Source: WHSW01 sp963846165 (GTDB taxonomy: Bacteria; Actinomycetota; Thermoleophilia; Solirubrobacterales; 70-9). Taken from it: a stretch of 64,000 nucleotides of DNA. A program made the position numbers and the translations under genes. The notes below the pieces were generated by a model. That model saw nothing but the letters and a program-made list of their open reading frames with translations. It searched no databases and had not been told where the DNA came from. The stretch spans positions 1 through 64,000 of the forward strand of contig CAWJUU010000001.1 in NCBI GenBank assembly GCA_963846165.1, in the 5' to 3' direction. This document shows positions 1-9,150 of this stretch, piece by piece (the stretch's first letter is position 1; each line of letters opens with the position of its first letter).

Positions 1-69
1 TTACGTACCTTTGTGCGGTTCGACCCAGAGATCAAGGAGCCGGATCCGGAGGCGCTGGGGAAGAGTTAG
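1..69 (+). CDS. C-terminal fragment of an unidentified protein (window edge)
   Basis: An open frame enters from the left edge and ends at a TAG at 67-69, giving 22 residues ending in EALGKS. The fragment is too short to assign to a family. The next gene starts at 185 on the same strand, so both could lie in one transcript. Confidence 0.35.
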   Translation, partial: LRTFVRFDPEIKEPDPEALGKS

Positions 70-184
70 TGGGTGACATCCGGATATATATCAGTGCACA
101 ATAGGGCGGGGTTACCTGGCAGCTGGTAGCGGATTAGTCGCCAACCAGCATGGGGAGGATTACCGACGCAAAGGGGAGGTTCCT

Positions 185-1438
185 ATGAGGCGCACTCTTT
201 CGGCAAGCATCGTAGCGTGGCTCATCGCTGTTGTCATCCTTGCGGCGTCCGTCCGTCCGTCATCTGCCGCGAATTCTGACGTCATTTCGGCATGGAGCGT
301 CGCGGCCTCGAAAGCCGCCGTGGCGAGCGAGATGGCGCCGTTCCGGACGCCGATCACCTTTGCCTTGCTGCACCTGGCCATGTATGACGCGGTGACGGCC
401 ATTGTGGACGATCGTGAACCCTATGCAGTCAAACCGCCCGTGGCGCAGCCCGCGTCCGCGCAGGCCGCTGCCATCGAAGCGGGCTACCGCGTGCTGGTTG
501 CCGAGTTTCCCACACAAGGGGCGGCACTCGATGCCGTGTACCAGACCCTTCTGGCTGGCGAGCCTGACGCGCCAGCAAAAAGCAACGGCATCGCGGTCGG
601 GGCTGCCGTGGTGCAGCAACTGCTGGCCTTGCGCGCCAACGACGGCCGCATTGCGGCCGTGACGTCTGTTCCGGGTTCCGGTCTCGGCGCCTGGGTGCCG
701 ACGCCCCCTGCATTCCTCCCGGAGGCCACCGCGTTTCTCGCGAAAGTCACGCCGTTCACGATGCAGAGCCCGTCGCAGTTTCGGCCTGCTGGCCCTCCCA
801 CACTCGATTCGCAGCGCTGGGCCGATGATTACAACGAAGTGAAACAGCTGGGGGCGAGCACCGGGTTGACCCGCACGGCGGAGCAGACGGCGACGGCGCG
901 CTTCTGGGAGCCCCTCGCGGGCACGGTGTGGCCCGCCTCGATCCGCCGTCTCGCGCAGGAGCAGGGGCTGGATCTTGCGGCCTCGGCCCATTTCCAGGCC
1001 GCGACCTTTGCGGCGTTTGCCGACTCCCTGATTGCGTGCTGGGACGCGAAATTCCACTTCAATTTCTGGCGCCCGGTGACCGCGATCCAGCAGGGCGCCA
1101 CCGATGGCAACGACCTCACGGCGCCGGACCCGACCTGGCAGTCGTTGGCGACCACGCCGAATTTCCCCGAATATCCCTCGGGCCATGCCTGCGCGACAGC
1201 CGCCGTCGCCCATACGATCGAGGACTACTTTCAGCATGAAGTGCGCATACCCGCACGAAACATCGTGAGTGGGGAGGAGCGGTTCTTCCGCACGGCGCAG
1301 GAGGTCGTCAGCGAAATTGTCGAAGCCCGTATGCTGCTTGGCCTCCATTTCCGTACGGGGGACGAGGATGGCGCGACGATTGGCCGCAACATCGCAAGTC
1401 ACATCCGCAGCCAGTGGTTCAAGCGTAAAGCGTCGTGA
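185..1438 (+). CDS. Secreted vanadium-dependent haloperoxidase-like / PAP2 superfamily protein
   Basis: This 417-residue protein has an N-terminal signal peptide (about residues 1-29, charged start, hydrophobic core, SSAA-type cleavage region). It carries the three vanadate/phosphate-binding motifs of the vanadium haloperoxidase and acid phosphatase superfamily. These are K-x6-RP near residues 288-296 (KFHFNFWRP), PSGH near 331, and R-x5-H near 383-389 (ARMLLGLHF). Family members bind vanadate and oxidise halides, or use the same site for phosphate ester hydrolysis; the sequence alone does not decide which. A GGGGAGG ribosome site precedes the ATG. CutA follows 61 bp downstream on the same strand. 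Export to the periplasm or outside the cell is inferred from the signal peptide. Confidence 0.85.
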   Translation: MRRTLSASIVAWLIAVVILAASVRPSSAANSDVISAWSVAASKAAVASEMAPFRTPITFALLHLAMYDAVTAIVDDREPYAVKPPVAQPASAQAAAIEAGYRVLVAEFPTQGAALDAVYQTLLAGEPDAPAKSNGIAVGAAVVQQLLALRANDGRIAAVTSVPGSGLGAWVPTPPAFLPEATAFLAKVTPFTMQSPSQFRPAGPPTLDSQRWADDYNEVKQLGASTGLTRTAEQTATARFWEPLAGTVWPASIRRLAQEQGLDLAASAHFQAATFAAFADSLIACWDAKFHFNFWRPVTAIQQGATDGNDLTAPDPTWQSLATTPNFPEYPSGHACATAAVAHTIEDYFQHEVRIPARNIVSGEERFFRTAQEVVSEIVEARMLLGLHFRTGDEDGATIGRNIASHIRSQWFKRKAS

Positions 1439-1499
1439 TCCGCCATGGCGGCGGTGGCCAGTCATCCACAGCGCAGCAAATTCCAGGGGAGGCTGACCC

Positions 1500-1841
1500 A
1501 TGGCAGACGAACAGCTAAGCATCATCCTTGTCACGACCCCGTCTCAAGACGTCGCGCAGCAACTTGCTCAAGATTTGGTGAGGGAGCGCCTGGCGGCGTG
1601 TGTCAATATCGTGTCCGGCGTGAGGTCCATCTATGCCTGGGAGGGGAAGATTGAGCGGACCGATGAGGTGCTCTTAATTATCAAGACGCAAAGCTCACGG
1701 TATACGGCCCTCGAAGAGTACGTGCGTGCGCATCATCCTTATGAGACACCGGAGATTGTTGAAATCCCTGCGGGCCGGGTGACGCCGCAATACTGGGAAT
1801 GGATCGTGAAGGAAACAACAGATATGGCAGACAGTCATTAA
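1500..1841 (+). CDS. cutA: Divalent-cation tolerance protein CutA
   Basis: The 113 residues match the usual length and order of CutA1: an N-terminal beta strand with VTTPSQDVAQ, the conserved ACVNIV segment, YAWEGKIE (family form Y-x-W-x-GKIE), then the HPYETPEIV motif near residue 80. CutA1 proteins form ferredoxin-like trimers linked to copper and other divalent metal tolerance, though their biochemical role is unsettled. A GGGGAGG site lies 8 bases before the ATG. The stop codon overlaps by 4 bases the stop of the convergent DHH phosphoesterase gene. Confidence 0.93.
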   Translation: MADEQLSIILVTTPSQDVAQQLAQDLVRERLAACVNIVSGVRSIYAWEGKIERTDEVLLIIKTQSSRYTALEEYVRAHHPYETPEIVEIPAGRVTPQYWEWIVKETTDMADSH

Positions 1842-2683
1842 ATGACGCTTCTAATATTGCACTTAAAACCAGCCGCATTTTTGTGACCACCACCGCCGTA
1901 CTGTTGTGCAATATCAGACACGTCAATGCCGCTTTCCCCACGTGAGCGCAGCGACCACACCTCTTCTTTGCCATTAAAATAGTAAGTCGCCGCGAATGGA
2001 TGGTCTTCCGCCAATGCGCCTGCAAGTTCAGAAGCGAAAATGTAGGGCGCGTTGACGACTGGCACCATGTACCCGCCGATTTCAACGGTGAATGCTTCGC
2101 GTTTGAGCGTCTCGATCTGCGCGACAAACAGCTTTTCCATCACCGCGCCTTGGTTGACCAGATCAATAATATAATCAGGGTTCTGAAGGGATAATTGCAG
2201 TTCGTGGGCAAAGTAATCCGGGGTGGGGTCCATGCAGGTCAGCACATAGTGCAAGCGCTTACTGCCTTCATATTGAAATCTCCACAGATCACGATCTTCG
2301 ACCATATTGATAAGCGGAGGTCGCGCGCTTCCTGTTGCGAGCGGATAGAAGTAATCCCACGCGAGCCCTGCGCCTGAACGCTCCATATCGAAGACAATTT
2401 TCGCTTTGGAATGGTCAATATCGGCAAGTGCTGCTTGCGCTGTTTTGTGGTGGTCGAGCACTAACAAGTGAGCCGAAGCGTCCGCGATCTGCAAAGTCAC
2501 ATCGCGGGCATAGCTAAAATCGACAATAATGCAACGCTTGCCTTTGAGAGACTCGATGGGTGCCGGTTCATTATAATTAGCAGCAAAGAATTCAGCGTCA
2601 GGATAGATACGTTTGACGACTGCCGCAGCCATCAAGCCGTCGATACATTTGTTATGGTAAATGCAAAATACAATTGGATTCAT
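1838..2683 (-). CDS. DHH/DHHA1 family phosphoesterase
   Basis: The 281-residue protein shows the DHH-family layout. An N-terminal metal-site motif resembles H-x-x-C-x-DG (YHNKCIDGLMAA, residues 9-20), a VDFSY strand carries an aspartate, the DHH triad appears as LDHHKT near residue 77, and a C-terminal DHHA1 domain ends in GGGGHKNAAGF. Such proteins are Mn-dependent phosphodiesterases or phosphatases acting on linear oligonucleotides, cyclic dinucleotide products or polyphosphate. The substrate cannot be fixed here. The ribosome site GAAGGGG lies just upstream of the ATG. The gene is convergent with cutA and overlaps it by 4 bases. Confidence 0.88.
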   Translation of the reverse strand: MNPIVFCIYHNKCIDGLMAAAVVKRIYPDAEFFAANYNEPAPIESLKGKRCIIVDFSYARDVTLQIADASAHLLVLDHHKTAQAALADIDHSKAKIVFDMERSGAGLAWDYFYPLATGSARPPLINMVEDRDLWRFQYEGSKRLHYVLTCMDPTPDYFAHELQLSLQNPDYIIDLVNQGAVMEKLFVAQIETLKREAFTVEIGGYMVPVVNAPYIFASELAGALAEDHPFAATYYFNGKEEVWSLRSRGESGIDVSDIAQQYGGGGHKNAAGFKCNIRSVI

Positions 2684-2831
2684 AGGATTTCCCCTTCTTA
2701 AAGTTCAAAGTGCCATTGTTTTTGATGCTTAATCTTACATGCATCTCCTCAGAAAAGCGAAAGCTGCGCCGCGGCGACTTGCGCCCGTTGCGCACTGGGC
2801 CCCTTCGGGCACAGGCGCAGAAACCCGGCAT

Positions 2832-4361
2832 CGAGAGCATGGAGATCCTGGGGGTTATGCCGCCAGCGGTATTGCCTCAGCCTTCATATCGAGGTCCGAA
2901 TACCAGCGCTTGAAGATGCCGCCAACTCCCCGTTCAGCGTCCGCACTCGCGTCTGTAGCACAGATGCACACTTCTTTGGACCACTGCATTTGTTGCTTCT
3001 TGCAGAAGCGTTTGCTCACCACTTCGTTCACCGTCGACTCCACAAAGCCCGTCGCGATCGGCTCGCCGTTGCGATAGCGCTCACCGTAATTCGGGATCAC
3101 GTGCCGGTTGTTGACAATATGCGTGCGCAGCTCCGACAGCGCTTTGACCAATCCCGCGTGCCGGGCATACGTCTCCTTAAAGGACTCAATCGAGCTCTCC
3201 AGATCGTCGATCTTGCCCAACGCTTTGTCCACTTGACCATGCCAAAGCGACCATTTCAGACGGTCAATCTTGTCACAAATCGCTTCACCCAACACGGTTT
3301 CACAATGGACCAGTCCTTTGCCATACTGACTCAACACGGTTAGCTTCATCGTCACGTGATGCCAGTCCAAAATATGCGTGGCTTTAGGACTCATCTCCAA
3401 CTGGAGCTGACGCAGCGTGTTATCACCATCGGAGAGAAAGGTGATTTCCTGGTTCATCTGTAAGCCTTGAGAATGCAACACCTCGTACAGACGGCGCTTC
3501 GACTTCGTCTCCAGGGTTTGTACAAATCCAAAGCGCTTAAGCGAGGGCGTCTTGTCCTCTTCTTCACTCTCGTCAAAACTCCGGATACTCTTGCCGACAA
3601 TGACCTCAAACTTATGCTTCTTGTCAACCCAGTTGCGCACATAGCCCCCGTCGATGCCCACTGTAAAGGAGCCCTCAGGCGGGGGCAACAGGTCCCAATC
3701 GCGAGGCTCACCCTCGATAAAACCTGTTTGGTCTTCGTTCAACTCCGCTTCCAGTCGCATAGCCACCTTGAGCGTGTCATAGCGCACTGTTTTGACGTCC
3801 AGGCTCAGAGCAATGGGCAAAAAGTCCTTGAGCGCATCGAGGCTCAACCCGTAGGAGACCAGGGAGGACCACTTGGCTTCCATATACAGAAGTTCCGGGG
3901 CCACCGGTTCGGTAAGCAGGGCCGACAACGGCCGAAACGACGCGGTGTTGTATCGTTTGCAGTCACAATGCTCGAGCCGCGGACTGTAGAACGTAAAGGT
4001 ACCAAACAAAGTGCGAAACGAGCGGTTGCCGTGGGCCTTGAGCGTGAGCGGCGTGCCGCAGTCCGGGCACGTCGCATGCGTGTTGAGAAAAGTGTTGATT
4101 TGCTGTTGGAGGAGGTGTCGCTGGAGGGAGCTAAGGAGTTGTTTGGACTCGGCCAGACTCAACCCGAGATGCTCGATGCGTTGGTGGTTCTTGTTGAGGG
4201 TGATGACATCGGTGACGGTTTCTTCATGACCGTCATCGTGACAAATGACGAGTTGCAGTTTGACGTGCATAGGGAGGCTTCTCCGGGTTCGAGTGACAGG
4301 TGAATCGCACAGGTCATCTTATCGGAGTTTTACGGTTTCCCCCAGGATCTCCCTGCTCTCG
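2832..4361 (-). mobile_element. ISKra4-type insertion sequence
   Basis: Terminal inverted repeats of 23 bases bound the element: 2832-2854 and the reverse complement of 4339-4361 match at 22 of 23 positions (core GAGATCCTGGGGG). The left repeat directly abuts the transposase stop codon at 2855. The total length is 1530 bp. I see no clear target duplication at the flanks. It sits between the DHH phosphoesterase gene and a second, IS4-type element. Confidence 0.8.
2855..4270 (-). CDS. ISKra4 family transposase
   Basis: This intact 471-residue transposase has an N-terminal zinc-ribbon-like region (CPDCGTPLTLKAHGNRSF near residues 68-85, with a later CDC) and a central segment with VGIDGGYVR near residue 205, a candidate first catalytic aspartate. 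A later LSDGDNTLRQLQ plus DWHHVTMKL fits the second acidic site, and a C-terminal GFVESTVNEVV holds a glutamate. The pattern and length are those of ISKra4 family DDE transposases. The start lies 20 bases after GGAGAAG. No frameshift is seen, so the element may be active. Confidence 0.88.
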   Translation of the reverse strand: MHVKLQLVICHDDGHEETVTDVITLNKNHQRIEHLGLSLAESKQLLSSLQRHLLQQQINTFLNTHATCPDCGTPLTLKAHGNRSFRTLFGTFTFYSPRLEHCDCKRYNTASFRPLSALLTEPVAPELLYMEAKWSSLVSYGLSLDALKDFLPIALSLDVKTVRYDTLKVAMRLEAELNEDQTGFIEGEPRDWDLLPPPEGSFTVGIDGGYVRNWVDKKHKFEVIVGKSIRSFDESEEEDKTPSLKRFGFVQTLETKSKRRLYEVLHSQGLQMNQEITFLSDGDNTLRQLQLEMSPKATHILDWHHVTMKLTVLSQYGKGLVHCETVLGEAICDKIDRLKWSLWHGQVDKALGKIDDLESSIESFKETYARHAGLVKALSELRTHIVNNRHVIPNYGERYRNGEPIATGFVESTVNEVVSKRFCKKQQMQWSKEVCICATDASADAERGVGGIFKRWYSDLDMKAEAIPLAA

Positions 4362-4581
4362 TTGTCCGCCAACACGCGTTGGGCAATATGTGGCAAGCGG
4401 TGCACAATGGAATGCTCGGCAAAGGAGCCCGCGTCGGCACCTCGTAAGGGCGGTGGGACGGTTAACTTCGGTGTAGACATGCCTCTCTCCCCGATACATC
4501 CCCGCGCGTGTCCCCCTGGGATGCAGACGTCTGGTCGCGCAGCTGCAGTAGCGCATTATAGACCATTGCGCAGGCACATCC
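4362..4581. other. Spacer between two insertion sequences, no gene assigned
   Basis: About 220 bp lie between the right end of the ISKra4 element and the target duplication of the IS4 element. A plus-strand frame running in from the IS end to a TAA at 4445-4447 (containing HALGNMWQAV) looks coding-like and may be the tail of a gene cut by the first insertion. I recognise no family in it. Confidence 0.3.
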
Positions 4582-4591
4582 AAATTCGGAA
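4582..4591. repeat. Target site duplication, left copy (AAATTCGGAA)
   Basis: The ten-base direct repeat AAATTCGGAA at 4582-4591 recurs exactly at 6285-6294, immediately outside the two inverted repeats of the IS4-type element. Ten-base duplications are usual for several IS4 subgroups. Confidence 0.85.
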
Positions 4592-6284
4592 CTCCGTTGC
4601 GGAAAGGTTGACATAAAGACTCTGTAACGCCTCAGCACCAGCTCGCACAGGAACCATGCTATCCTAGGCGCTCAAGGAGGTAGGCCATGGAGAGCATCAG
4701 GTTGTGGGCACGCAATGGGGCAGCGGTGCGTCAGGCCATCGAGTTGGGCGAGATTGCGCATATCGAGACAGCCAGTGAAGAGTTAACCGATGAGTTTCTG
4801 CTGTTTGCGATCGAAAGCGGGCTCTTGCAGAGTTGGGCTGGGTCCTTTCCCGATCCACGCTGTGAGCCCGAGATTGCGATGGAGGCGATCTTGCCCGCCC
4901 ATATCGCGGCGCGTTTTGCCGGCCTGTACTCGATGCGCAAAGCTGGTTATGTGCTGCGCTCTGCACGGGTGTTAGGGGCCTTGGGCTACAGTGTCGAAGT
5001 CGTCGAGCCTGCGCGCGGCTTGTCGTTGCGTGGGACCTCGGACGACAAACTCTTTAGCGGCGATGTGGTGCGCAAACTCTTGGTCCAGATGGAACAGCAA
5101 GCGGACCTGAGCCAGCCAGCGCGGCGGCCCCCGCAGGAGCCCAGTGTGGCGGTCAAAGTGCGCGAGCGCGCCTCGCGGCGGGCCGTCAAGCATCCCGTGG
5201 ATGAAGCCGAGGCCGAAGCCCGGGCTCACAAAGTCGCCGAGCAATTGGTGGGCTGGTACAACCAGCAAGTTGGGGTGTCGATGCTGCAGTATGCGCGCCT
5301 GGGTAGGGGGAGACGGCTGCACATCCTTGATACGACCGATGTGGAGGTCGCTTTAGAGACCGGGACGTATGAGTGTAGTGGGGTGGTGAAGAACGAGGAC
5401 GGGACACTGTCCCGCGGCTACAAGCTGGCCACCTTGCGGACGTTACTGGACAGCGCAGGTCTGTTGACGCAGGTGGCGATGTCGGCGATCCAGGTGCACG
5501 ATATGGCCTTGTGCCGGCCCTTGTTGGCGGAGGCTCCGGTGTTGCGGGCTGGTGATCTGCTCCTGGAAGATCGTGGCTTTATCGATGGGGCGACGGTATC
5601 GGCCTTGAAGCGTAAGCGCCGGGTCGATGTCATCATCCCGCTCAAAGCTAACATGCTGGCGACGCAGGAGGCCGTTCAGCTGGCCGAGATAGCGGACAAG
5701 TGGCAAGCGCATCCCTCTAGGGCCGACCAGCGTATTGCCCTGGTGCGCGGCGTTGAGCATATGTGGGCAGAGTGTGCGGTGCCACTGAACGCCTGTGTAA
5801 TTCGCTTCTGGAATAAGAAGAAAAAGCGTACAGATCATATCGTTTTGGTGACGACTGATCTAGAGCTGAACGCGCCTTGGATTGTACGCCACTACGAAGA
5901 GCGTCCCGAGATCGAGCAGGACTACGAGCAGATGAAAAGTGGTGGCTGGCAGCTGAAAAAGCTCAGTTCCACGCGCTATAGTGAGATCGTCTTTTATGTC
6001 CATGACGGTGGTGTTGAGCTATAGTCTCTATCATCTGTTTGTCAACACGCAGGCGGGGGCGCGCTTTGCCGACAAGACGCGCCAGGCGATCGCCTTCGAT
6101 CAGCTACGCACCCAACGGACTCATATTATCGTGTATGCTGGGGGCTCCTTTGAAATCTTTGAGACCCTGAGCTTTGTCCAGATGGTCTTACAATTGTCTC
6201 CCCCTATGCAAGAGCGCCTGCGCACGTGGCTGGCAGAGCATCTCAACCAAATTCCAAAGAGGGAGTGACCTTTCCGCAACGGAG
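4592..6284 (+). mobile_element. IS4-type insertion sequence with complete ends
   Basis: A 1693-bp element with perfect 17-base terminal inverted repeats: CTCCGTTGCGGAAAGGT at 4592-4608 and its reverse complement at 6268-6284. It is flanked by a 10-bp direct duplication (4582-4591, 6285-6294). Ends, duplication and transposase are all present, but the transposase reading frame is broken near 6000. The intact duplication suggests a fairly recent insertion. Confidence 0.93.
4687..6268 (+). CDS. IS4 family transposase, one frameshift near 6000
   Basis: The frame opened by the ATG at 4687 (after AAGGAGG) runs 445 codons to 6024. The C-terminus continues in the +1 frame to 6268, where SYSLYHLF resumes typical transposase sequence. 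DDE residues are visible: DTTDVE near residue 220, LLEDRGFIDG near residue 297, and the IS4 signature Y-x2-R-x2-IE-x2-Y-x2-MK (YEERPEIEQDYEQMK) near residue 405. The break lies around 5998-6010 (TTTTATGTCCATG) after the catalytic core. It could be a consensus error, a mutation, or a frameshift used for expression; no classic A-rich slippery run is present. Confidence 0.85.
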
Positions 6285-6294
6285 AAATTCGGAA
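6285..6294. repeat. Target site duplication, right copy (AAATTCGGAA)
   Basis: Exact copy of 4582-4591, adjoining the right inverted repeat of the IS4-type element. Confidence 0.85.
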
Positions 6295-6344
6295 GCACCG
6301 CCTCCGTGGGTCGCTCTAGATAAACATTCCTGAAAAGCGGGTCG

Positions 6345-6361
6345 TGTCTCAGTTTGAATTT
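6345..6361. repeat. Left arm of an inverted repeat around the membrane-protein gene
   Basis: TGTCTCAGTTTGAATTT at 6345-6361 is matched in inverted orientation, with one extra A, at about 7111-7128 (AAATTTCAAACTGAGACA, allowing for the boundary). The arms enclose the membrane-protein gene at 6397-6972, a segment of roughly 780 bp. The origin is unknown: it may be a mobile cassette, IS ends or an assembly fold-back. Confidence 0.6.
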
Positions 6362-6396
6362 CCGCAATGGGGGGAAAGCGGACGTCACGGGTCAAC

Positions 6397-6972
6397 CTAC
6401 GGCGCTGCGCCCGCGGGAGGTTGCTCCCGCGCCGCTTTCCGAAACAGCCAGACCGCTATGAGCCACAGCGCGGCGAAGAACCCCGTCAGCATCAAGATAT
6501 CCCCCGTGGAGCCCCATCCGGCGAGCAGCGCGATCACGGCGACCAGCATCTGCGCAAGCGCCGTCGCGAACAACGCGCGCGCCATTCCATGTGGCTGGAA
6601 GCGCACGATGAGAGCGCCGAGGATGCCGACGGCGAGCACGCCACCATACATCAAGTTCGCGGGGTTCTCCTCACTCCCAATGATGCCGATGGCAAGGTTC
6701 CCCCAGACGAGGATGAACGCTGCCGCGAGCGCAACGCCGACGGCGGCTCGGTAGGCGCTATTGTCTGTCATCCTTGCTGCCAGCTCATAGGTGACGCCGA
6801 CGCCGATCATAAGGGCGCCAGCGACAACGAAGTCGGCCAGGTCCCACACCACTGCATCGGTGACCTGCATCGCGCACAAGGGCAGCAGTAGGAGCGCTGC
6901 GGCAGTGCCCCAGGCCCCTATCCTCCAACGGCTCCTGAGCCGTCTGCCATCGTTTTCCGTGTTGCCTGTCAT
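6397..6972 (-). CDS. Integral membrane protein of unknown function
   Basis: The 191-residue protein has about five or six hydrophobic segments: ALLLLPLCAMQV, FVVAGALMIGVGV, AVGVALAAAFILVWGNLAIGI, LMYGGVLAVGILGALIV, LFATALAQMLVAVIALLAG and MLTGFFAALWLIAVWLF. A conserved-looking GSEENPANLMYGG loop sits near the middle. It resembles hypothetical membrane proteins widespread in Proteobacteria; no function is known to me. I chose the ATG at 6972, not the longer frame to 7032, because GGAGG lies 8 bases upstream of it. It is the only gene between two inverted repeat arms. Confidence 0.75.
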   Translation of the reverse strand: MTGNTENDGRRLRSRWRIGAWGTAAALLLLPLCAMQVTDAVVWDLADFVVAGALMIGVGVTYELAARMTDNSAYRAAVGVALAAAFILVWGNLAIGIIGSEENPANLMYGGVLAVGILGALIVRFQPHGMARALFATALAQMLVAVIALLAGWGSTGDILMLTGFFAALWLIAVWLFRKAAREQPPAGAAP

Positions 6973-7032
6973 TGCCTTGCCTCCGCGCATGAGTGAAGCC
7001 TTCAACCTCGCTTCGGTGAGCGGCCTCAGCAA

Positions 7033-7547
7033 ATTCTGAGGCTTTGCTGAGTAATGGCACCTGGCCGATGATCAGGCTTGTTGCCAATGTCCGCAATAGG
7101 TCGCAAGCCAAATTTCAAACTGAGACACTACCAAAAAGTGCCAAAAGCAGGAATGTCTTCTATCGAGGTGTGGCGAAAGGGAGGGCTTTTGTTGCGGACA
7201 TTGATGAACTATAACAGAGTGGATCATAAGAAAAAGCCATCCCAGAACCTCGCTTCAACCATGCATCCCTCCTCTCTCCTGCGTCCTCGCGCACGTCTCC
7301 ACCTGCGTCTCCCTGATGGTACGCCCTACGCACACGGCATGCGTGTAGAAGCATGCGGGATTGCCACAGGACGCCTTGTCTGATGAAAGACTTGACATGG
7401 GCGCGGCGCGCGCGCACCTTTCCTCCAAGACGCTGGGCTGTCCCTGGATGGCAGAGGGGAAGCCTAGCCCCCGTCTGTGCCCGTAGACGCCTGGCGCTCC
7501 GGATCGGCCGGACGCGCCTGGGGTCATGACAGGGAAAGGAGGACACC
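7033..7547. other. Gene-free region with inverted repeats
   Basis: About 515 bp without a convincing gene. It holds the right arm of the TGTCTCAGTTTGAA repeat (about 7111-7128) and a separate perfect 12-bp inverted repeat, CAATGTCCGCAA at 7085-7096 against TTGCGGACATTG at 7192-7203. The last 150 bp upstream of the Hsp70-like gene probably contain its promoter, which I cannot place. AAAGGAGG at 7534-7541 is that gene's ribosome site. Confidence 0.5.
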
Positions 7548-9076
7548 ATGCTGCTCGGTATTGATTACGGCACCACTCGTACCGTCGTGGCCGCGGTCGA
7601 TCGGGGCAATTACCCGGTGGTCAGTTTTCACACCGCCACTGGCGACACCCAGGACTGGTATCCGTCCCTGATCACCGTGCGTGGCGACGCACGCCTCTAT
7701 GGGCTGGACGCCGCACGCCACCAGGACGACCCCGACTGGACGCTGCTGCGCTCCTTCAAGCGGCATTTGGCAACACTGGGACCCACGGCGCAGATGGCGC
7801 TGGGCACCGGCGCCGTCAACCTCCTGGAGCTGCTGACCGCGTTTCTCACCCAGCTGCGGCGTGACCTGGTGGAGCGCTCCAACCTGCGTGTCACCCCGCA
7901 TGAGGTCCTGGAGGCCGTGATCGCCGTCCCCGCGAACGCTAATAGTAACCAGCGCTTCCTGACAATGGAGGCCTTCCGCCGCGCCGGCTTTCAGGTCCGC
8001 GGGCTCCTCAATGAGCCGTCCGCGGCGGGCATCGAATATGCCCATCATGCCCGCCGTGCGGGGCCTAGCGCCCGCCGCGAACTGGTGGTGTATGATCTCG
8101 GTGGTGGGACCTTCGATGCCTCCGTCATCAGCATGGCGGCCCGCCGCCACGAGGTGGTCCGCAGCGCCGGGATCGCGCAGCTCGGCGGGGATGATGTGGA
8201 TACCCTCCTGCTCGACCTGGCGTTGGCACAGGCTGGGCCCCAGGACTGGACGGCTGCCGAGCAGGCGCGGCTGCTGGAGGAGTGTCGCGAAAAGAAAGAG
8301 GGGCTCCATCCCAACACACGCCGGCTGGCGATTGATCTCGAACGGGGGCGGGAGGGTGCCGGGACGGTCGTCGTCAGCACGAGCGCGTTCTACGAGCGCT
8401 GTCAGCCGCTCGTGGAGCGCACACTTGCCACGCTGGAGGAGGCCATGCAGGGGTTCGACTGGGGGGCGGGGGCGGCCCTCTACGTGGTCGGCGGTGCGAG
8501 CGCCCTGCCCCCCTCGTCGGGCGTCTGCTGCGCGAGCGCTATGGGCGCAAGGTGCGTACCTCCTCCTATCCGCATGCGGCCACGGCGATCGGCCTGGCCA
8601 TTGCTGCCGACCAGGAGGCGGGCTATCAGCTGCGCGAGCAGTTCACGCGCCATTTCGGGGTGTGGCGGGAAGCGGAGGATGGCCGCGCGGTCGCCTTCGA
8701 TGTGGTGTTTGCGAAAGACAGCGTGCTGCCGGCCCCGGGCGAGCCGCCTCTCACCTGCACACGCCGGTATCAGCCGACGCACAACGTCGGGCATTTTCGC
8801 TACCTCGAATGCAGCCAGCTGACTACGACCGGCGAGCCCACGGGCGATCTCACGCCGTGGGACGAAGTCTATTTCCCGCTTATGCCCGCCCTGCACGCAA
8901 CAGACAACCTCCAGGCGATCCCCATCACCCGCCTGGAGCATGAGGCGCCATGGATCGAAGAGCGGTACGTGTGTGATGCCCACGGCATCATCGCGGTCGA
9001 GATGCAGAACCAGACGTATGACTACGCCCGCCGGTATTATTTGCGAGGTCGTGCGCCTGCGGCTTCGATGCTGTAA
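7548..9076 (+). CDS. Hsp70 family (DnaK-like) ATPase, one frameshift
   Basis: The N-terminal actin-like ATPase domain is clear: phosphate-1 loop GIDYGTTRTVVAA (residues 4-16), phosphate-2 loop VVYDLGGGTFDASVI near residue 183, LNEPSAAGIEYA near 160, and the adenosine motif YVVGGASALP near residue 309. The frame then breaks in a C6 run at about 8507-8513. One more C would join ALPP to LVGRLLRERYG and give one protein of about 510 residues. The C-terminal 180 residues are not a canonical DnaK substrate domain, so this is a divergent Hsp70-like protein and not DnaK itself. No dnaJ or grpE is nearby. The C-run makes a homopolymer error likely. Confidence 0.85.
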
Positions 9077-9150
9077 ACAGGGAATTTCTGCGTTTTCTGA
9101 ACCTTGTTATCCTATTAAACAGTAAACAGTGTGTACTTATATTACTGATC
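9077..9150. other. AT-rich tail of block A ending at GATCGATC
   Basis: A short AT-rich non-coding stretch follows the Hsp70-like stop and ends in GATCGATC (9147-9154). From 9151 onward the sequence is a planctomycete-type kinase gene read on the other strand, so this is the apparent joint between two genomes. Confidence 0.5.

Noticed and set aside
260..1534. Long minus-strand frame opposite the haloperoxidase gene
   Set aside because: Arginine/glycine-rich shadow of a plus-strand gene with signal peptide and motifs.
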